Positions 33,535 through 41,931 of a DNA stretch of 42,281 nt are shown here, piece by piece (positions within the stretch are counted from its first letter, which is position 1; each line of letters starts with the position of its first letter). The stretch comes from Pseudomonadota bacterium (GTDB taxonomy: Bacteria > Pseudomonadota > Gammaproteobacteria > Burkholderiales > Chitinibacteraceae), in the NCBI GenBank assembly GCA_026399755.1, contig JAPLQI010000114.1, positions 1 through 42,281 of the forward strand, read 5' to 3'. The notes beneath the pieces were generated by a model. It was not told the origin of the DNA. It was given only the letters and a program-made list of their open reading frames with translations, and did no database searches. The translations under genes and the position numbers were made by a program.

Positions 33535-33650
33535 ATTCTGTAGACACAAAGATCGGTGAGAACACTGAATACACAAAGAAAATCATTTGTAGGGCGGGTG
33601 AAACCCACGAGCGATGCTGAAAAATACGCGGGTTTCACCCGCCCTACAAA
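33535..33650. repeat. Composite repeat: CTGTAGACACA segment plus palindromic copy 4
   Basis: TTCTGTAGACACA at 33535 begins a decayed copy of the end sequence of the 30003-30434 element. It is followed at 33586-33650 by a palindromic repeat with perfect 21-base arms (33586-33606, 33630-33650) around a 23-base loop. The same two sequence types sit together here and at 30003-30434, so they probably travelled as one unit. Confidence 0.78.
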
Positions 33651-33677
33651 ATCATATCGCCTCATCGGAGAATGGGT

Positions 33678-34490
33678 TTAACCCTCTGGATACGTCAGCT
33701 CCAACCACTCGTGTATTTCTTTGGCGGCTTCCGCTTTGTGGAAATCTGCCATCATGGCGTGGCCGCAATCTTCAATAATAATTGCCTTGGTATGCCAAGC
33801 ACTGGCACACGCGTGGCTGTCGCTCGGCGGAATCAGTTGATCTGCGCCTGCTCCTAGCACCAAGCACGGTAATTTGGGGCAGTTTAGGCCAGCAAAGGGG
33901 TGCGGGATCGCCATTTCGGTCAGGGCCAGCATCGATTCGGGCTGGGCACGGGCGGCAAAGTGATCGACCATCGCTCGATCTGTTTTAGATGAAAACAGCA
34001 GCTCACGCACAAAGCTTGGGTTGCCTGCTGCAGCCGCACCATGCCATTGAAACTGGCTTAAATCCCATAATAGGCTTGGCTGTGAAGTCACTAAATGAGC
34101 AAAAGACGCCGCCACACCATAGGGGGCAACGCTTGCCAGCAACACCATTCCAGCCAGCTTAGCTTGCTTGGCCACTCGCTGCGCCACCAAGCCGCCCATC
34201 GAATGGCCGATTAGGATCGGAGGCTCGGGCATATCGGCAATCATCAGCAAGATATCTTTCACATAATCATCAATACCAAAGTGATCTAGCTTCTCTCTGC
34301 CCATGCTGCCCGCATGGCCACGTAAGCTAGGTGCAATGACATCCCAGCCTGCTTCTGTAAAATATGGCAGGAAATAACTCTCCCAGCACCAGGAGCCTGC
34401 GTAAGCGCCATGAATCATGAGTAAAGGGGGTGCATTCTTTCGCGGCTTTACTGCGTCAGCCTTTAAAATCTCAAGTGTGTAAACGCTCAT
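33678..34490 (-). CDS. Alpha/beta-hydrolase
   Basis: A 270-residue soluble hydrolase. MIHGAYAGSWCWESYFLPYF forms the oxyanion region, GHSMGG holds the nucleophile Ser97, GAGADQLIPPSDSHA the likely acid, and EDCGHAMMADFHKA the catalytic His near residue 243. Layout resembles the hydroxynitrile-lyase/esterase-like branch. The substrate is unknown, and no pathway genes are adjacent. It is divergent from the small gene at 34553, with 62 bases between them. Confidence 0.88.
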   Translation of the reverse strand: MSVYTLEILKADAVKPRKNAPPLLMIHGAYAGSWCWESYFLPYFTEAGWDVIAPSLRGHAGSMGREKLDHFGIDDYVKDILLMIADMPEPPILIGHSMGGLVAQRVAKQAKLAGMVLLASVAPYGVAASFAHLVTSQPSLLWDLSQFQWHGAAAAGNPSFVRELLFSSKTDRAMVDHFAARAQPESMLALTEMAIPHPFAGLNCPKLPCLVLGAGADQLIPPSDSHACASAWHTKAIIIEDCGHAMMADFHKAEAAKEIHEWLELTYPEG

Positions 34491-34552
34491 ATATACTTTT
34501 TTCCCAGCCCGCTTAAACTAAATACGCAGCTCATCATTATTAAGGATCCACA

Positions 34553-34879
34553 ATGCCCTACATCTCACGAGACTCCAACGGCCACATTAGCGCTGTTTTT
34601 CGCGACACCCATGAAACAGCCAGCGAATTTATCCCGCTGAATGCGCCAGAATTGGTGAGTTTTATAGGTGCTCCCGCTAACACCGAATTATTTCACTCGC
34701 TCGATAGCGATTTAATTCGTGTTATTGAGGACGTGATCGACGCATTAATTCGTAAAAACTTACTATTACTGACTGATCTTCCAGCAGAAGCACAGACCAA
34801 AATCTTGGCCCGCCGTAACCTAAGACAAAGCCTGCCACAGAGTACCAGCATCTTATCGCCCAACGACGGTTTAATTTAA
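34553..34879 (+). CDS. Small conserved protein (often labelled 'tryptophan synthase subunit beta-like')
   Basis: A 108-residue protein with AAGGA 6 bases before its ATG. It begins MPYISRDSNGHISAVFRD and has SDLIRVIEDVIDALIRKNLLLLTDLPAEAQTKILARR in the middle. I know this layout from short proteins of gamma- and betaproteobacteria that carry the misleading name 'tryptophan synthase subunit beta-like'. There is no similarity to TrpB catalytic motifs, so the name should not be taken as a function. The last 20 residues look disordered. Confidence 0.75.
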   Translation: MPYISRDSNGHISAVFRDTHETASEFIPLNAPELVSFIGAPANTELFHSLDSDLIRVIEDVIDALIRKNLLLLTDLPAEAQTKILARRNLRQSLPQSTSILSPNDGLI

Positions 34880-34949
34880 TCAAGCCAAGGATGCTAAGCC
34901 GCATGCACCGCTGCTCTAAGCAAGATGTTTATATTTAGTAGCCTGCGGG

Positions 34950-34978
34950 CTTGAACAGCGGCCCGCTGACCCCACTTA
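34950..34978 (+). promoter_or_regulatory. Sigma-32 (heat-shock) promoter of htpG
   Basis: CTTGAA (34950-34955), a 14-base spacer, and CCCCACTTA (34970-34978) match the RpoH consensus CTTGAA-N13-15-CCCCATnTA with one change. Transcription would start near 34985, about 32 bases before the htpG ATG at 35017. The upstream in-frame start at 34951 lies inside the -35 box and can be excluded. Confidence 0.8.
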
Positions 34979-35016
34979 TCAAACATCATTGTTCACACAT
35001 AAAGCAGAGCATCTTC

Positions 35017-36918
35017 ATGGCAAAAGAAACACTGGGCTTCCAAACCGAAGTTAAACAGCTTTTACAGCTGATGATCCACTCTCTCTACTCTAATAAAGAG
35101 ATTTTCCTACGCGAGCTGATCTCTAATGCATCTGACGCTTGCGACAAGCTGCGTTTTGAAGCACTGAATGATGCAAGCTTGTACGGGGATGATAGCGAGT
35201 TAAAGATCAGCCTTTCCTTTGATAAAGATGCTCGCACACTGACATTACATGACAACGGGATCGGCATGAGCCGTGACGAAGTCGTAAAAAATATCGGTAC
35301 GATTGCCCGCTCTGGCACCAAAGAATTCTTTGGCAAACTCTCTGGCGATGCACAAAAAGACGCTAACCTGATCGGCCAATTTGGTGTGGGCTTCTACTCG
35401 GCGTTTATTGTGGCCGATAAAGTGACCCTCACCTCCCGCCGCGCAGGTGAAGCCACCGCCACCCAATGGGAATCCTTAGGTGACGGCGAATTTACGCTAG
35501 AAGAAGTAGCTAAAGACAGCCGTGGTACTGAAATCGTCTTACATATGAAAGAAGGCGAAGACGAATATCTATCGGATTGGAGCTTACGCACGATTATCCG
35601 CAAGTATTCCGACCACATCACCCTCCCTATCTTTATGCCTAAAACAGCAGGCTACGATGCAGAAGGCAATGTCACCCCTGCGGAAGGCTTTGAAGCGGTT
35701 AACCAAGCTTCTGCACTATGGTCGCGTCCAAAATCAGAAATTAGCGACGAGCAATACACCGAATTCTACAAACATGTGTCGCACGATTTTGAAGCACCAC
35801 TGGCATGGAGCCATGCCCGCGTAGAAGGCAAGCAAGAATATACCGAGCTGTTGTACATCCCTCAGCGCGCGCCATTTGATATGCACGACCGTGAGCGCCG
35901 TCATGGCATCAAGCTCTATGTGCGCCGTGTATTTATTATGGAAGACGCAGAAAAGCTGCTGCCACAATACCTACGCTTTGTTCGCGGCCTGATCGACAGC
36001 AGCAACTTACCGCTGAATGTAAGTCGTGAAATTCTGCAACACAGCAAAGACATCGAGCAAATTAAGCAAGGTTGCGTGAAAAAAGTGCTGGGCTTGCTTG
36101 AATCTATGGCTAATTCTGACGATGCAGCCGAGCAAGCCAAGTATGTGACTTTTTGGGAGCAATTTGGCCGCGTAATGAAAGAAGGCGTTGCCGAAGATTT
36201 CGCTAACAAAGATCGCATCGCAGCCTTACTACGCTTTGCCTCATCGCACAGCGATAGCACCGAACAAAATGTCAGCTTAGCCGCCTATATTGGCCGCATG
36301 AAAGAAGGCCAAGACAAGATCTACTTTATTACTGCCGACAGTTTTGCCGCTGCTAAAAACAGCCCACACCTCGAAGTCTTCCGCAAGAAAGGCATCGAAG
36401 TGCTACTGATGAGCGAGCGCGTTGACGAATGGATGATCTCTGGCTTAACCGAGTTTGACGGCAAAAAGCTGCAATCTGTTACCAAAGGCGAGCTGGACCT
36501 TTCTCAATTCGAAAACGAAGAAGAGAAACAACAGCAGGAAGCCGCCGCTAGCGATCTAAAAGAAGTGCTAGATAAAGTGAAAGCGGTACTGGGCGACAAA
36601 GTAAAAGACGTCCGAGTCACCAACCGCCTGACTGATAGCCCAGCTTGCATCGTGGTAGAAAATCAAGATATGAGCGCCAACCTTGAGCGCTTATTGAAAT
36701 CTGCTGGTCAGGATGTAAAAGGCAGCAAGCCGATTCTGGAAATCAACCCAGAACATATGCTGGTGAAAAAGCTGAAAGCTGAGCTGGAAGGCGAGCGCTT
36801 TAGTGACTGGACCGAACTACTGTTCGATCAAGCCCAGCTAGCAGAAGGCGCACAACTGGACGACCCAGCGACCTTTGTTAAGCGCTTAAATAGCTTGATG
36901 ATGTCGGTCGCTGCTTAA
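35017..36918 (+). CDS. htpG: Hsp90-family chaperone HtpG
   Basis: A 633-residue cytosolic ATP-dependent chaperone, close to E. coli HtpG (624). [16 protein letters not shown] is the family's normal beginning. The GHKL ATP site is complete: [38 protein letters not shown] and [15 protein letters not shown]. The middle domain has the catalytic-loop segment [18 protein letters not shown], and the C-terminal dimerisation domain ends with VKRLNSLMM. The start at 35017 rather than 34951 is supported by family alignment and by the sigma-32 promoter. A GC hairpin with T-run follows about 150 bases downstream. Confidence 0.97.
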   Translation: MAKETLGFQTEVKQLLQLMIHSLYSNKEIFLRELISNASDACDKLRFEALNDASLYGDDSELKISLSFDKDARTLTLHDNGIGMSRDEVVKNIGTIARSGTKEFFGKLSGDAQKDANLIGQFGVGFYSAFIVADKVTLTSRRAGEATATQWESLGDGEFTLEEVAKDSRGTEIVLHMKEGEDEYLSDWSLRTIIRKYSDHITLPIFMPKTAGYDAEGNVTPAEGFEAVNQASALWSRPKSEISDEQYTEFYKHVSHDFEAPLAWSHARVEGKQEYTELLYIPQRAPFDMHDRERRHGIKLYVRRVFIMEDAEKLLPQYLRFVRGLIDSSNLPLNVSREILQHSKDIEQIKQGCVKKVLGLLESMANSDDAAEQAKYVTFWEQFGRVMKEGVAEDFANKDRIAALLRFASSHSDSTEQNVSLAAYIGRMKEGQDKIYFITADSFAAAKNSPHLEVFRKKGIEVLLMSERVDEWMISGLTEFDGKKLQSVTKGELDLSQFENEEEKQQQEAAASDLKEVLDKVKAVLGDKVKDVRVTNRLTDSPACIVVENQDMSANLERLLKSAGQDVKGSKPILEINPEHMLVKKLKAELEGERFSDWTELLFDQAQLAEGAQLDDPATFVKRLNSLMMSVAA

Positions 36919-36950
36919 ATCACTCTGATTTGAGAAAACCCACTATTGAA

Positions 36951-36992
36951 CCACTGAGAACACGGAGGACGCAGAGTTTCACAGAGAAAACC
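36951..36992. repeat. CACGGAGGACGCAGAG-type dispersed repeat after htpG
   Basis: CCACTGAGAACACGGAGGAC and the following CACAGAGAAAACC are related to the ends of the element at 30003-30434 (AGAGGACACGGAGAAA). It stands alone here without an inverted partner. Confidence 0.5.
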
Positions 36993-37068
36993 ATGAGAAA
37001 TGATTTTCGATTCTTGCGTATTTTTTATAAGTAGCCGTGTTCACGTATCTGAGTTGTTTTAAAAAACC

Positions 37069-37096
37069 AAGGCCAGCTTTATGCTGGCCTTTTTTA
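37069..37096 (+). terminator. Rho-independent terminator downstream of htpG
   Basis: AAGGCCAGC and GCTGGCCTT form a 9-bp stem over loop TTTAT, followed by a T-run to 37096. It is 150 bases after the htpG stop. Confidence 0.9.
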
Positions 37097-37213
37097 CACC
37101 CAAGCGCTAAATCTCAGCCATCATTAATCACATTCACATAATGCTTTCCCCCTTACCCTCCAATATCGCGTAGGCTAGCTCCGTCAAATGGCATAACCGC
37201 AGGAATAAATATC

Positions 37214-37351
37214 ATGGCTAAAGGTCAGGCACGCAGCAATCGCGAAACTAAGAAACCAAAGAAAGATAAAGTAGCAACGACTCCCGTTACCACTTTTGGC
37301 AATGCCGCAGCACAAGCTAGCGCGCAAATTAACGAAGCTAAAAAGAAATAA
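37214..37351 (+). CDS. Small basic conserved protein, 45 residues
   Basis: ATG at 37214 with AGGA about 9 bases upstream opens a 45-codon frame ending in TAA at 37349-37351. The product starts MAKGQARSNRETKKPKKDK and ends in INEAKKK. It is rich in Lys/Ala/Thr, has no Cys or Trp, and is probably unfolded when alone. Short proteins with this MAKGQ-RSNRE-KKPKK start recur in beta- and gammaproteobacteria as far as I know, without an assigned role; nucleic-acid binding is only a guess from charge. It has a terminator upstream (htpG) and one downstream, so it is a separate transcription unit. Confidence 0.75.
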   Translation: MAKGQARSNRETKKPKKDKVATTPVTTFGNAAAQASAQINEAKKK

Positions 37352-37464
37352 ACTGCAGAATCGAGCACTTGCAAAATAGAATGAAAAGCTCCAAATTGAT
37401 CATTCATTAATTCCGCCCCGTATGCGGAAAAAATAATATGCAAAACTCATTTCGCACATAAAAG

Positions 37465-37499
37465 TGGCCGCTCTCTTTACAGAAGATCGGCCATTTTTT
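37465..37499 (+). terminator. Probable terminator after the 45-residue gene
   Basis: TGGCCG (37465-37470) and CGGCCA (37488-37493) form a 6-bp stem with a 17-base loop, followed by TTTTTT. It lies between this gene and the convergent gene ending at 37518. Confidence 0.55.
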
Positions 37500-37517
37500 A
37501 TATCAAACTAAAATCAA

Positions 37518-38096
37518 CTAAAACAATTCAATATCCCCAGAATCCTGCACCGCATTTTCTTTGCTAGGCACCGGCACCATGCTGGCCGCCAAAGAGAGTG
37601 CTTGGCGAATATCCATACCATTTAAGATATCGTCGAATAGTTTTTTCTCTTGCTCCATCGAATACTGCGAGCGAATGCGATCTTGCAGCTCCATCCACTC
37701 CGACGGCACATACAGCCGATTGCGATCAGACACCAACTCAGCCAAGCCACTGATCGTGCCACAAACGTGATCCAAGCGTTGCGAGAGCCTGTCGTAAAAC
37801 TGAAAGGAAATCACCGCCTGCATATTGCGCTGACCAATTTCTGCAATCTTACTGTCTAAATCAAGCTCTGCCGGTAAGGATGAAGCTTGGGCTAACAAAT
37901 CATTACGCAAAGCTTCGATGCGATCATGGGTATCAGCAAAAGAAAACGCTAAGGCATTGAGCGAGGCATTACTTTCTGCCACCGCATGCCTCACTTGCGC
38001 CACCGCAATACCTAGCATCAGCATGGTTTCACGCACCTGACTCCAGTCCAGATCTGGATTACGCGCGGCAGAACCGCCAGCAGGAAGTTCAATCAT
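37518..38096 (-). CDS. Helical protein with a CheZ-like segment, function unknown
   Basis: A 192-residue, mostly helical soluble protein. The ATG at 38096 is preferred over the GTG at 38123 because GGA lies about 10 bases upstream of it. Residues about 105-130 read AVISFQFYDRLSQRLDHVCG. This recalls the active-site helix of CheZ phosphatases (FQDLTGQ...), where Gln attacks the phosphate on CheY, and the tail GDIELF recalls the short C-terminal binding peptide of CheZ. Length is close to CheZ (about 210). No che genes are adjacent, and the match is by eye only. It ends convergent with the 45-residue gene and lies 91 bases after hisC, which reads the same way. Confidence 0.5.
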   Translation of the reverse strand: MIELPAGGSAARNPDLDWSQVRETMLMLGIAVAQVRHAVAESNASLNALAFSFADTHDRIEALRNDLLAQASSLPAELDLDSKIAEIGQRNMQAVISFQFYDRLSQRLDHVCGTISGLAELVSDRNRLYVPSEWMELQDRIRSQYSMEQEKKLFDDILNGMDIRQALSLAASMVPVPSKENAVQDSGDIELF

Positions 38097-38187
38097 TATT
38101 AAGTCCAAAGAATGGCAGAACACTCAATTTATAGGTTTAAACGAGCAAGCTTGCCCAAACAATCTTGTGCAAGCTTATTAACGGCCC

Positions 38188-39249
38188 CTACAAAGACAGC
38201 AACTCTTGTAAGCCTTGCACAAGGGCAGCGCTTTCTTGATCTGTGCCTATGCTAAGACGTAAAAACTGATCAATACGATCTAGCTTAAAGTGCCGCACAA
38301 TAATCGAGCGCTCACGTAAAGCTGCCGCCAAAGCCGCCGCATCGTAATCTGGATGGCGAGCAAAAATAAAATTAGCAGCTGAGGGCAAGACTTCAAAGCC
38401 CATCTGCGTCATGGCTTGGCTTAGATTTTCGCGCGTAGCAATAATGGCTTGGCAGGTTTGCTGAAAATACGCCTCATCGGCAAAAGATGCGGCAGCGCCC
38501 GCCAAGGCGACCTTATCCAGCGGATAGGAATTAAAGCTATTCTTAATCCGCTCTAAGGCTTCAATTAAATCTGCATGGCCAATCGCAAAACCCACCCTTA
38601 AACCGGCCAAAGAGCGCGATTTAGAAAGCGTTTGCACCACAAGTAGGTTGGGGTAGCGATTCACCAAGGGAATGGCACTGTCACCGCCAAAATCGATATA
38701 CGCCTCATCCACCAGCACAACTTGCTGTGGGTGGCGCTGTAGCAGCGCTTCTACGCTAGCGATAGGCAATAATTTAGCGGTGGGTGCATTGGGATTAGGA
38801 AAAATAATCGCGCCACAGGGCTGATCGTAATCATCAATATCGATGCCAAAATCGGCCGCCAGCGGCACTTGGCGATAATCAATGCCATAGAGGCCACAAT
38901 AGACAGGGTAAAAGCTATAGCTGATGTCGGGAAACAACAGCGGCGCGTCGTGCTTAAGTAGCGCGGCAAAGGCGTGAGCCAAGACTTCATCCGAGCCATT
39001 ACCCAAAAACACCTGAGATTTATCCACGCCATGATATGCGGCAATGGTCGTTTTTAAATGATCGCCATTCGGATCCGGATACAGGCGCAAGGTGTCCGCC
39101 AGCTCGCCTTGCATGGCTTGCAATACTTTAGGCGAGGGGCCGTAGGGATTTTCATTGGTGTTGAGTTTAATGAGGTTTGTTAGCTTGGGCTGCTCTCCCG
39201 GCACATAGGGTGTCAGCGTTGTGACCAGCGGGCTCCAGAATGGGCTCAT
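38188..39249 (-). CDS. hisC: Histidinol-phosphate aminotransferase
   Basis: A 353-residue PLP aminotransferase of histidine synthesis, converting imidazole-acetol phosphate to histidinol phosphate. Signatures: [80 protein letters not shown], and the PLP lysine in [17 protein letters not shown]. It is separate from a his operon, as is usual for this group of bacteria. A tRNA-Leu gene with a strong terminator lies just upstream on the same strand. The ribosome site is weak. Confidence 0.95.
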   Translation of the reverse strand: MSPFWSPLVTTLTPYVPGEQPKLTNLIKLNTNENPYGPSPKVLQAMQGELADTLRLYPDPNGDHLKTTIAAYHGVDKSQVFLGNGSDEVLAHAFAALLKHDAPLLFPDISYSFYPVYCGLYGIDYRQVPLAADFGIDIDDYDQPCGAIIFPNPNAPTAKLLPIASVEALLQRHPQQVVLVDEAYIDFGGDSAIPLVNRYPNLLVVQTLSKSRSLAGLRVGFAIGHADLIEALERIKNSFNSYPLDKVALAGAAASFADEAYFQQTCQAIIATRENLSQAMTQMGFEVLPSAANFIFARHPDYDAAALAAALRERSIIVRHFKLDRIDQFLRLSIGTDQESAALVQGLQELLSL

Positions 39250-39307
39250 ATCTTGGACTCGTAAGGGATCAAGCCACTATCTTATCAGTCTGAGCGCGCA
39301 CAAATGC

Positions 39308-39345
39308 AAAAACGCCGGATTCTTTTGTAAGAATCCGGCGTTTTT
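39308..39345 (-). terminator. Terminator of the tRNA-Leu gene
   Basis: Perfect 17-base arms (39308-39324, 39329-39345) with core ACGCCGGATTCTT and loop TTGT, ending in five T on either strand. It is 15 bases after the tRNA 3' end and separates it from hisC. Confidence 0.92.
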
Positions 39346-39359
39346 AATATTCTACTAGA

Positions 39360-39444
39360 TGGTGCCGACAGAGAGACTCGAACTCTCACAACCGAAGTCA
39401 CTACCCCCTCAAGATAGCGTGTCTACCAATTTCACCATGTCGGC
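39360..39444 (-). tRNA. tRNA-Leu, anticodon GAG
   Basis: An 85-base tRNA read on the minus strand. The acceptor stem GCCGACA pairs with TGTCGGC, then discriminator A and an encoded CCA. The D region has TGGTGAAATTGGTAGACAC. The anticodon stem CTATC/GGTAG holds loop TTGAGGG, so the anticodon is GAG. A long variable arm (TGACTTCGGTTGT) marks a class II tRNA, and the T arm is GAGAGTTCGAGTCTCTC. It reads CUC and CUU leucine codons. Confidence 0.95.
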
Positions 39445-39482
39445 ATTCAAATGCTTGCTTCGTCAGAAGCAGAGAGGGACGC

Positions 39483-39511
39483 ATAATAGTATATAAATTC
39501 AGCTTCGTCTA
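39483..39511 (-). promoter_or_regulatory. Probable promoter of tRNA-Leu
   Basis: On the minus strand TAGACG (39506-39511), a 17-base spacer and TATTAT (39483-39488) make a sigma-70-like pair, followed by a GC-rich GCGTCCC as at growth-rate-controlled stable-RNA promoters. The tRNA begins about 39 bases after the -10 box. Confidence 0.55.
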
Positions 39512-39682
39512 GCCCTAAACGAAAGAAAATTTAAAAAAATACGCTTAGCCTGATTTTTTACAAATTCAATCAAAGGGAAAAGCAATAGATTGAATTTATC
39601 ATTTCTATCTCTTGCTGCTTATCATTAGAATAGAAGACGTATAGGTAGTCCACCTTATTCTTAAAAAAAAGAGGAGTCACCA

Positions 39683-40177
39683 ATGAGTCAAGTACACACC
39701 CTGATCGCCCAAGCCTGCAGCCAATTACCAGAAAGCCTGCGTCAAAACGATGGCATTCGCCAAGCCCTTGCTAGCATTAAAGAGCGCTACCCAGAATGGC
39801 TACAAATCAATGCTCATGATATTCAAGAATTAAGCCAAGTCTCTAAAACCCTAGGCCGCGCATTTAGCAATAGCGCCACAGGGCATGTCACCCTGCAATT
39901 TGCCGCCCTGTGCGAGGTATCTAGCGAACTTTTTAAAGAAGTAAAAGATATTCGCAAAGAGATCAAAGGCATCATCAGCGATAACGAACAAGCACTGCTA
40001 GACGATAATGTCGGTGCGCTGGCCTATGTGCCCGAATTCCGCCGCTGCATGGGCCCAGCCCTAGCCCGCTCGATTGTATTAAGAAACTTCGCTAATATGG
40101 TCGATGCCGTACTCTTGGCACAAATTCAGTATTCTGATGAAAATGTGGAAATCGAATTATTGATTGAAGCGGCGTAA
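39683..40177 (+). CDS. Unrecognised helical protein, 164 residues
   Basis: AGAGGAG lies 8 bases before the ATG and a strong terminator follows, so this is a well-defined single gene. The product is soluble and almost wholly helical by its heptad-like pattern (ELSQVSKTLGRAF, ELFKEVKDIRKEIKGI), acidic at the end (DENVEIELLIEAA), with three cysteines. No signal peptide, membrane segment, or motif I recognise. Upstream (39512-39682) is AT-rich. The function cannot be stated. Confidence 0.7.
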   Translation: MSQVHTLIAQACSQLPESLRQNDGIRQALASIKERYPEWLQINAHDIQELSQVSKTLGRAFSNSATGHVTLQFAALCEVSSELFKEVKDIRKEIKGIISDNEQALLDDNVGALAYVPEFRRCMGPALARSIVLRNFANMVDAVLLAQIQYSDENVEIELLIEAA

Positions 40178-40193
40178 TTCAAAGCACACGCAC

Positions 40194-40224
40194 AAACGCC
40201 ACCTTGATCAGGTGGCGTTTTTTT
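40194..40224 (+). terminator. Rho-independent terminator
   Basis: AAACGCCACC and GGTGGCGTTT (40194-40220) form a 10-bp stem over loop TTGATCA, with seven T in a row at its end. It is 17 bases after the stop of the 164-residue gene. Confidence 0.93.
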
Positions 40225-40258
40225 ATGCGTTTAAATAACAAAAAAGAGGCAAACAACA

Positions 40259-41155
40259 CTAGCCCTCATAAGACACCTCAGAGCGTGGCAGCTTCTGAGC
40301 CAGCAAACCCAATAGAATAAGGCCCAAACCAAACAAAGTGGACATTAAGATAGTTTCCCCAATCAACAACCAAATGAAGAACAAAGAAATAATCGGCGAT
40401 AAAAAAATAAGATTAGCAATTTTAGCCGTGCTATAAGTGAGCTTCATTGCAAAAAGCCACAAGACAAAAGTAAAGCCCATTTCAAATGCGCCGATATAAG
40501 CAGCCCCTACTAAGCCCTGCCAGCGTACGCTCACTAACTCACCATTGATCACACACCAAACTAAAGTCAGAGGCAAAGAAATTGCAAAATTAAGTGTTAA
40601 ACCTAGCACTGGTTCGCGCTGATCTTTGGCATTCAGTATCCAATAGGCAGCCCACAACAAAGTAGACGCTAGCGCCAAGCCAACACCGGTTAAATTAGAA
40701 AAATTCAAACTCAATAGCTCGCCACGAGTCGCAATAACCAACACGCCTAAATAGCAAAGCACGGCAGCCCAGATATCATTCTTTTTTAATGTCTGCTTTA
40801 AAAAAGGCACCGCCAACAAAGTCATCGTTAAGGCCCAAGTATAATTAATCGCCTGAGCTTCTTGTGCCGGCAGTAAAGAATAAGCCTTAAATAAAATAAG
40901 GTAGTATGCAAATGGATTAATTGCGCCAAATAATAAGGAGGCACGCCAATTATCTCCCAAAGCAGGTAATACTTCTTTTAAACGACCTTGGTAAATCAAA
41001 ATAGACAATAGGGCCAATAATGAAGCCGCACTGGCATACAGCAATAATTGTGCGGGGCTTAAATAAACCAAGCTAAGTTTAAAAGCCGTTGCTACTGTAG
41101 ACCAAGCCAAAACGGCAGCCAAACCAAAGCCGTAAGCACGTTGCTGTTGAGTCAA
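40259..41155 (-). CDS. DMT-superfamily transporter (two EamA domains)
   Basis: A 298-residue membrane protein with ten hydrophobic helices in two EamA repeats (about 5-140, 150-290). Typical marks are AVLAWSTVATAFKLSLVYLSPAQLLLY in helix 1 and GALNPFAYYLILFKAYSLLPAQEAQAINY-like sequence at the end of the first repeat (here GAINPF...). The mirror segment is YIGAFEMGFTFVLWLFAMKL...KIANLIFLSPIISLFFIWLLIGE. Members export amino acids or metabolites; the substrate is unknown. The start codon is TTG (41153-41155), supported by AAGGGGG about 7 bases upstream. It is a single gene. Confidence 0.87.
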   Translation of the reverse strand: MTQQQRAYGFGLAAVLAWSTVATAFKLSLVYLSPAQLLLYASAASLLALLSILIYQGRLKEVLPALGDNWRASLLFGAINPFAYYLILFKAYSLLPAQEAQAINYTWALTMTLLAVPFLKQTLKKNDIWAAVLCYLGVLVIATRGELLSLNFSNLTGVGLALASTLLWAAYWILNAKDQREPVLGLTLNFAISLPLTLVWCVINGELVSVRWQGLVGAAYIGAFEMGFTFVLWLFAMKLTYSTAKIANLIFLSPIISLFFIWLLIGETILMSTLFGLGLILLGLLAQKLPRSEVSYEG

Positions 41156-41338
41156 AATACGCCCCCTTTTTAAGCCGCCAAGATTAACAACGATATAGCC
41201 CTACTGACAATAGTGTCCTTACCACCCCCTTGAATGATTCAAGCTATCTCGTTCCAAACACAGCCATTTTCATACAAAATGCATACACAAAAATTACCAA
41301 GCAAGATAGAATTAAATTTTTAAGCGAAAGGGGTCAAT

Positions 41339-41743
41339 ATGGAATACAAAGGTGCATGCTTATGCGGCGCAGTGAAATTTAGCGCCAAAACAATGAGCAA
41401 TAAAGTAGGGGCTTGCCATTGCGGCATGTGTAGAAAATGGACTGGCGGCCCCTTTCTAGCCGTTGATTGTGGTACTGAAGTGGCATTTACAGGTAGCGAT
41501 GCAATCAGCCGCTATGCGTCATCAGAATGGGCTGAGCGAGCCTTTTGCAAGCAATGCGGCAGCCATTTGTTTTATTTTCTAAAAGAAAAGAATCAGTTTA
41601 TTATTTCGGCAGGTTTATTTGATGAGCCGATTGATTTAATTTTTGATCATCAAATCTTTATTGATAAAAAGCCTGATTATTATAGCTTCAGCAACCCAAC
41701 ACATAATATGACCGAAGCTGAAGTCTTTGCGGCAGATGAATAA
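41339..41743 (+). CDS. GFA-family (CENP-V/GFA) zinc protein
   Basis: A 134-residue protein of the GFA family, named after a glutathione-dependent formaldehyde-activating enzyme, although most members have no proven activity. The zinc cysteines are all present: CLCGAVKF (Cys7, Cys9), CHCGMCRKWTGGPF (three Cys), and FCKQCGSHLFY. AAGGGG lies 6 bases before the ATG. It stands alone. Confidence 0.9.
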   Translation: MEYKGACLCGAVKFSAKTMSNKVGACHCGMCRKWTGGPFLAVDCGTEVAFTGSDAISRYASSEWAERAFCKQCGSHLFYFLKEKNQFIISAGLFDEPIDLIFDHQIFIDKKPDYYSFSNPTHNMTEAEVFAADE

Positions 41744-41837
41744 AGACAAAACAATATAAAAACAGCCTCACCAAAAGCAACATAAATCTTTAGGAAGGTC
41801 TGATCTATATCCTTAGTAATACCATCCAAATTTGCAC

Positions 41838-41871
41838 GGGGTCCCCGACAAAAGCACCTAGGGATGACGAT
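41838..41871. repeat. Half copy of the GTCATTCCCG repeat family
   Basis: GGGGTCCCCGA with downstream GGGATGACGA resembles one arm of the repeat at 11551-11624 (reverse: CGTCATCCC). The rest of the gap 41744-41931 is plain AT-rich sequence. Confidence 0.4.
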
Positions 41872-41931
41872 TTGATCAGAGCTTCCTTCGTTTTTTTACC
41901 TGATCTAAAGAATAACTAAAGCAATATTTAA

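Noticed and set aside
34553-34879. Tryptophan synthase beta fragment
   Set aside because: The name is attached to similar proteins in databases, but none of the TrpB catalytic motifs is present and the gene is intact.
37225-37443. A 72-codon minus-strand frame with hydrophobic stretches
   Set aside because: It is opposite the better-supported 45-residue basic gene with a ribosome site; the hydrophobic look comes from reading Lys/Ala codons backwards.
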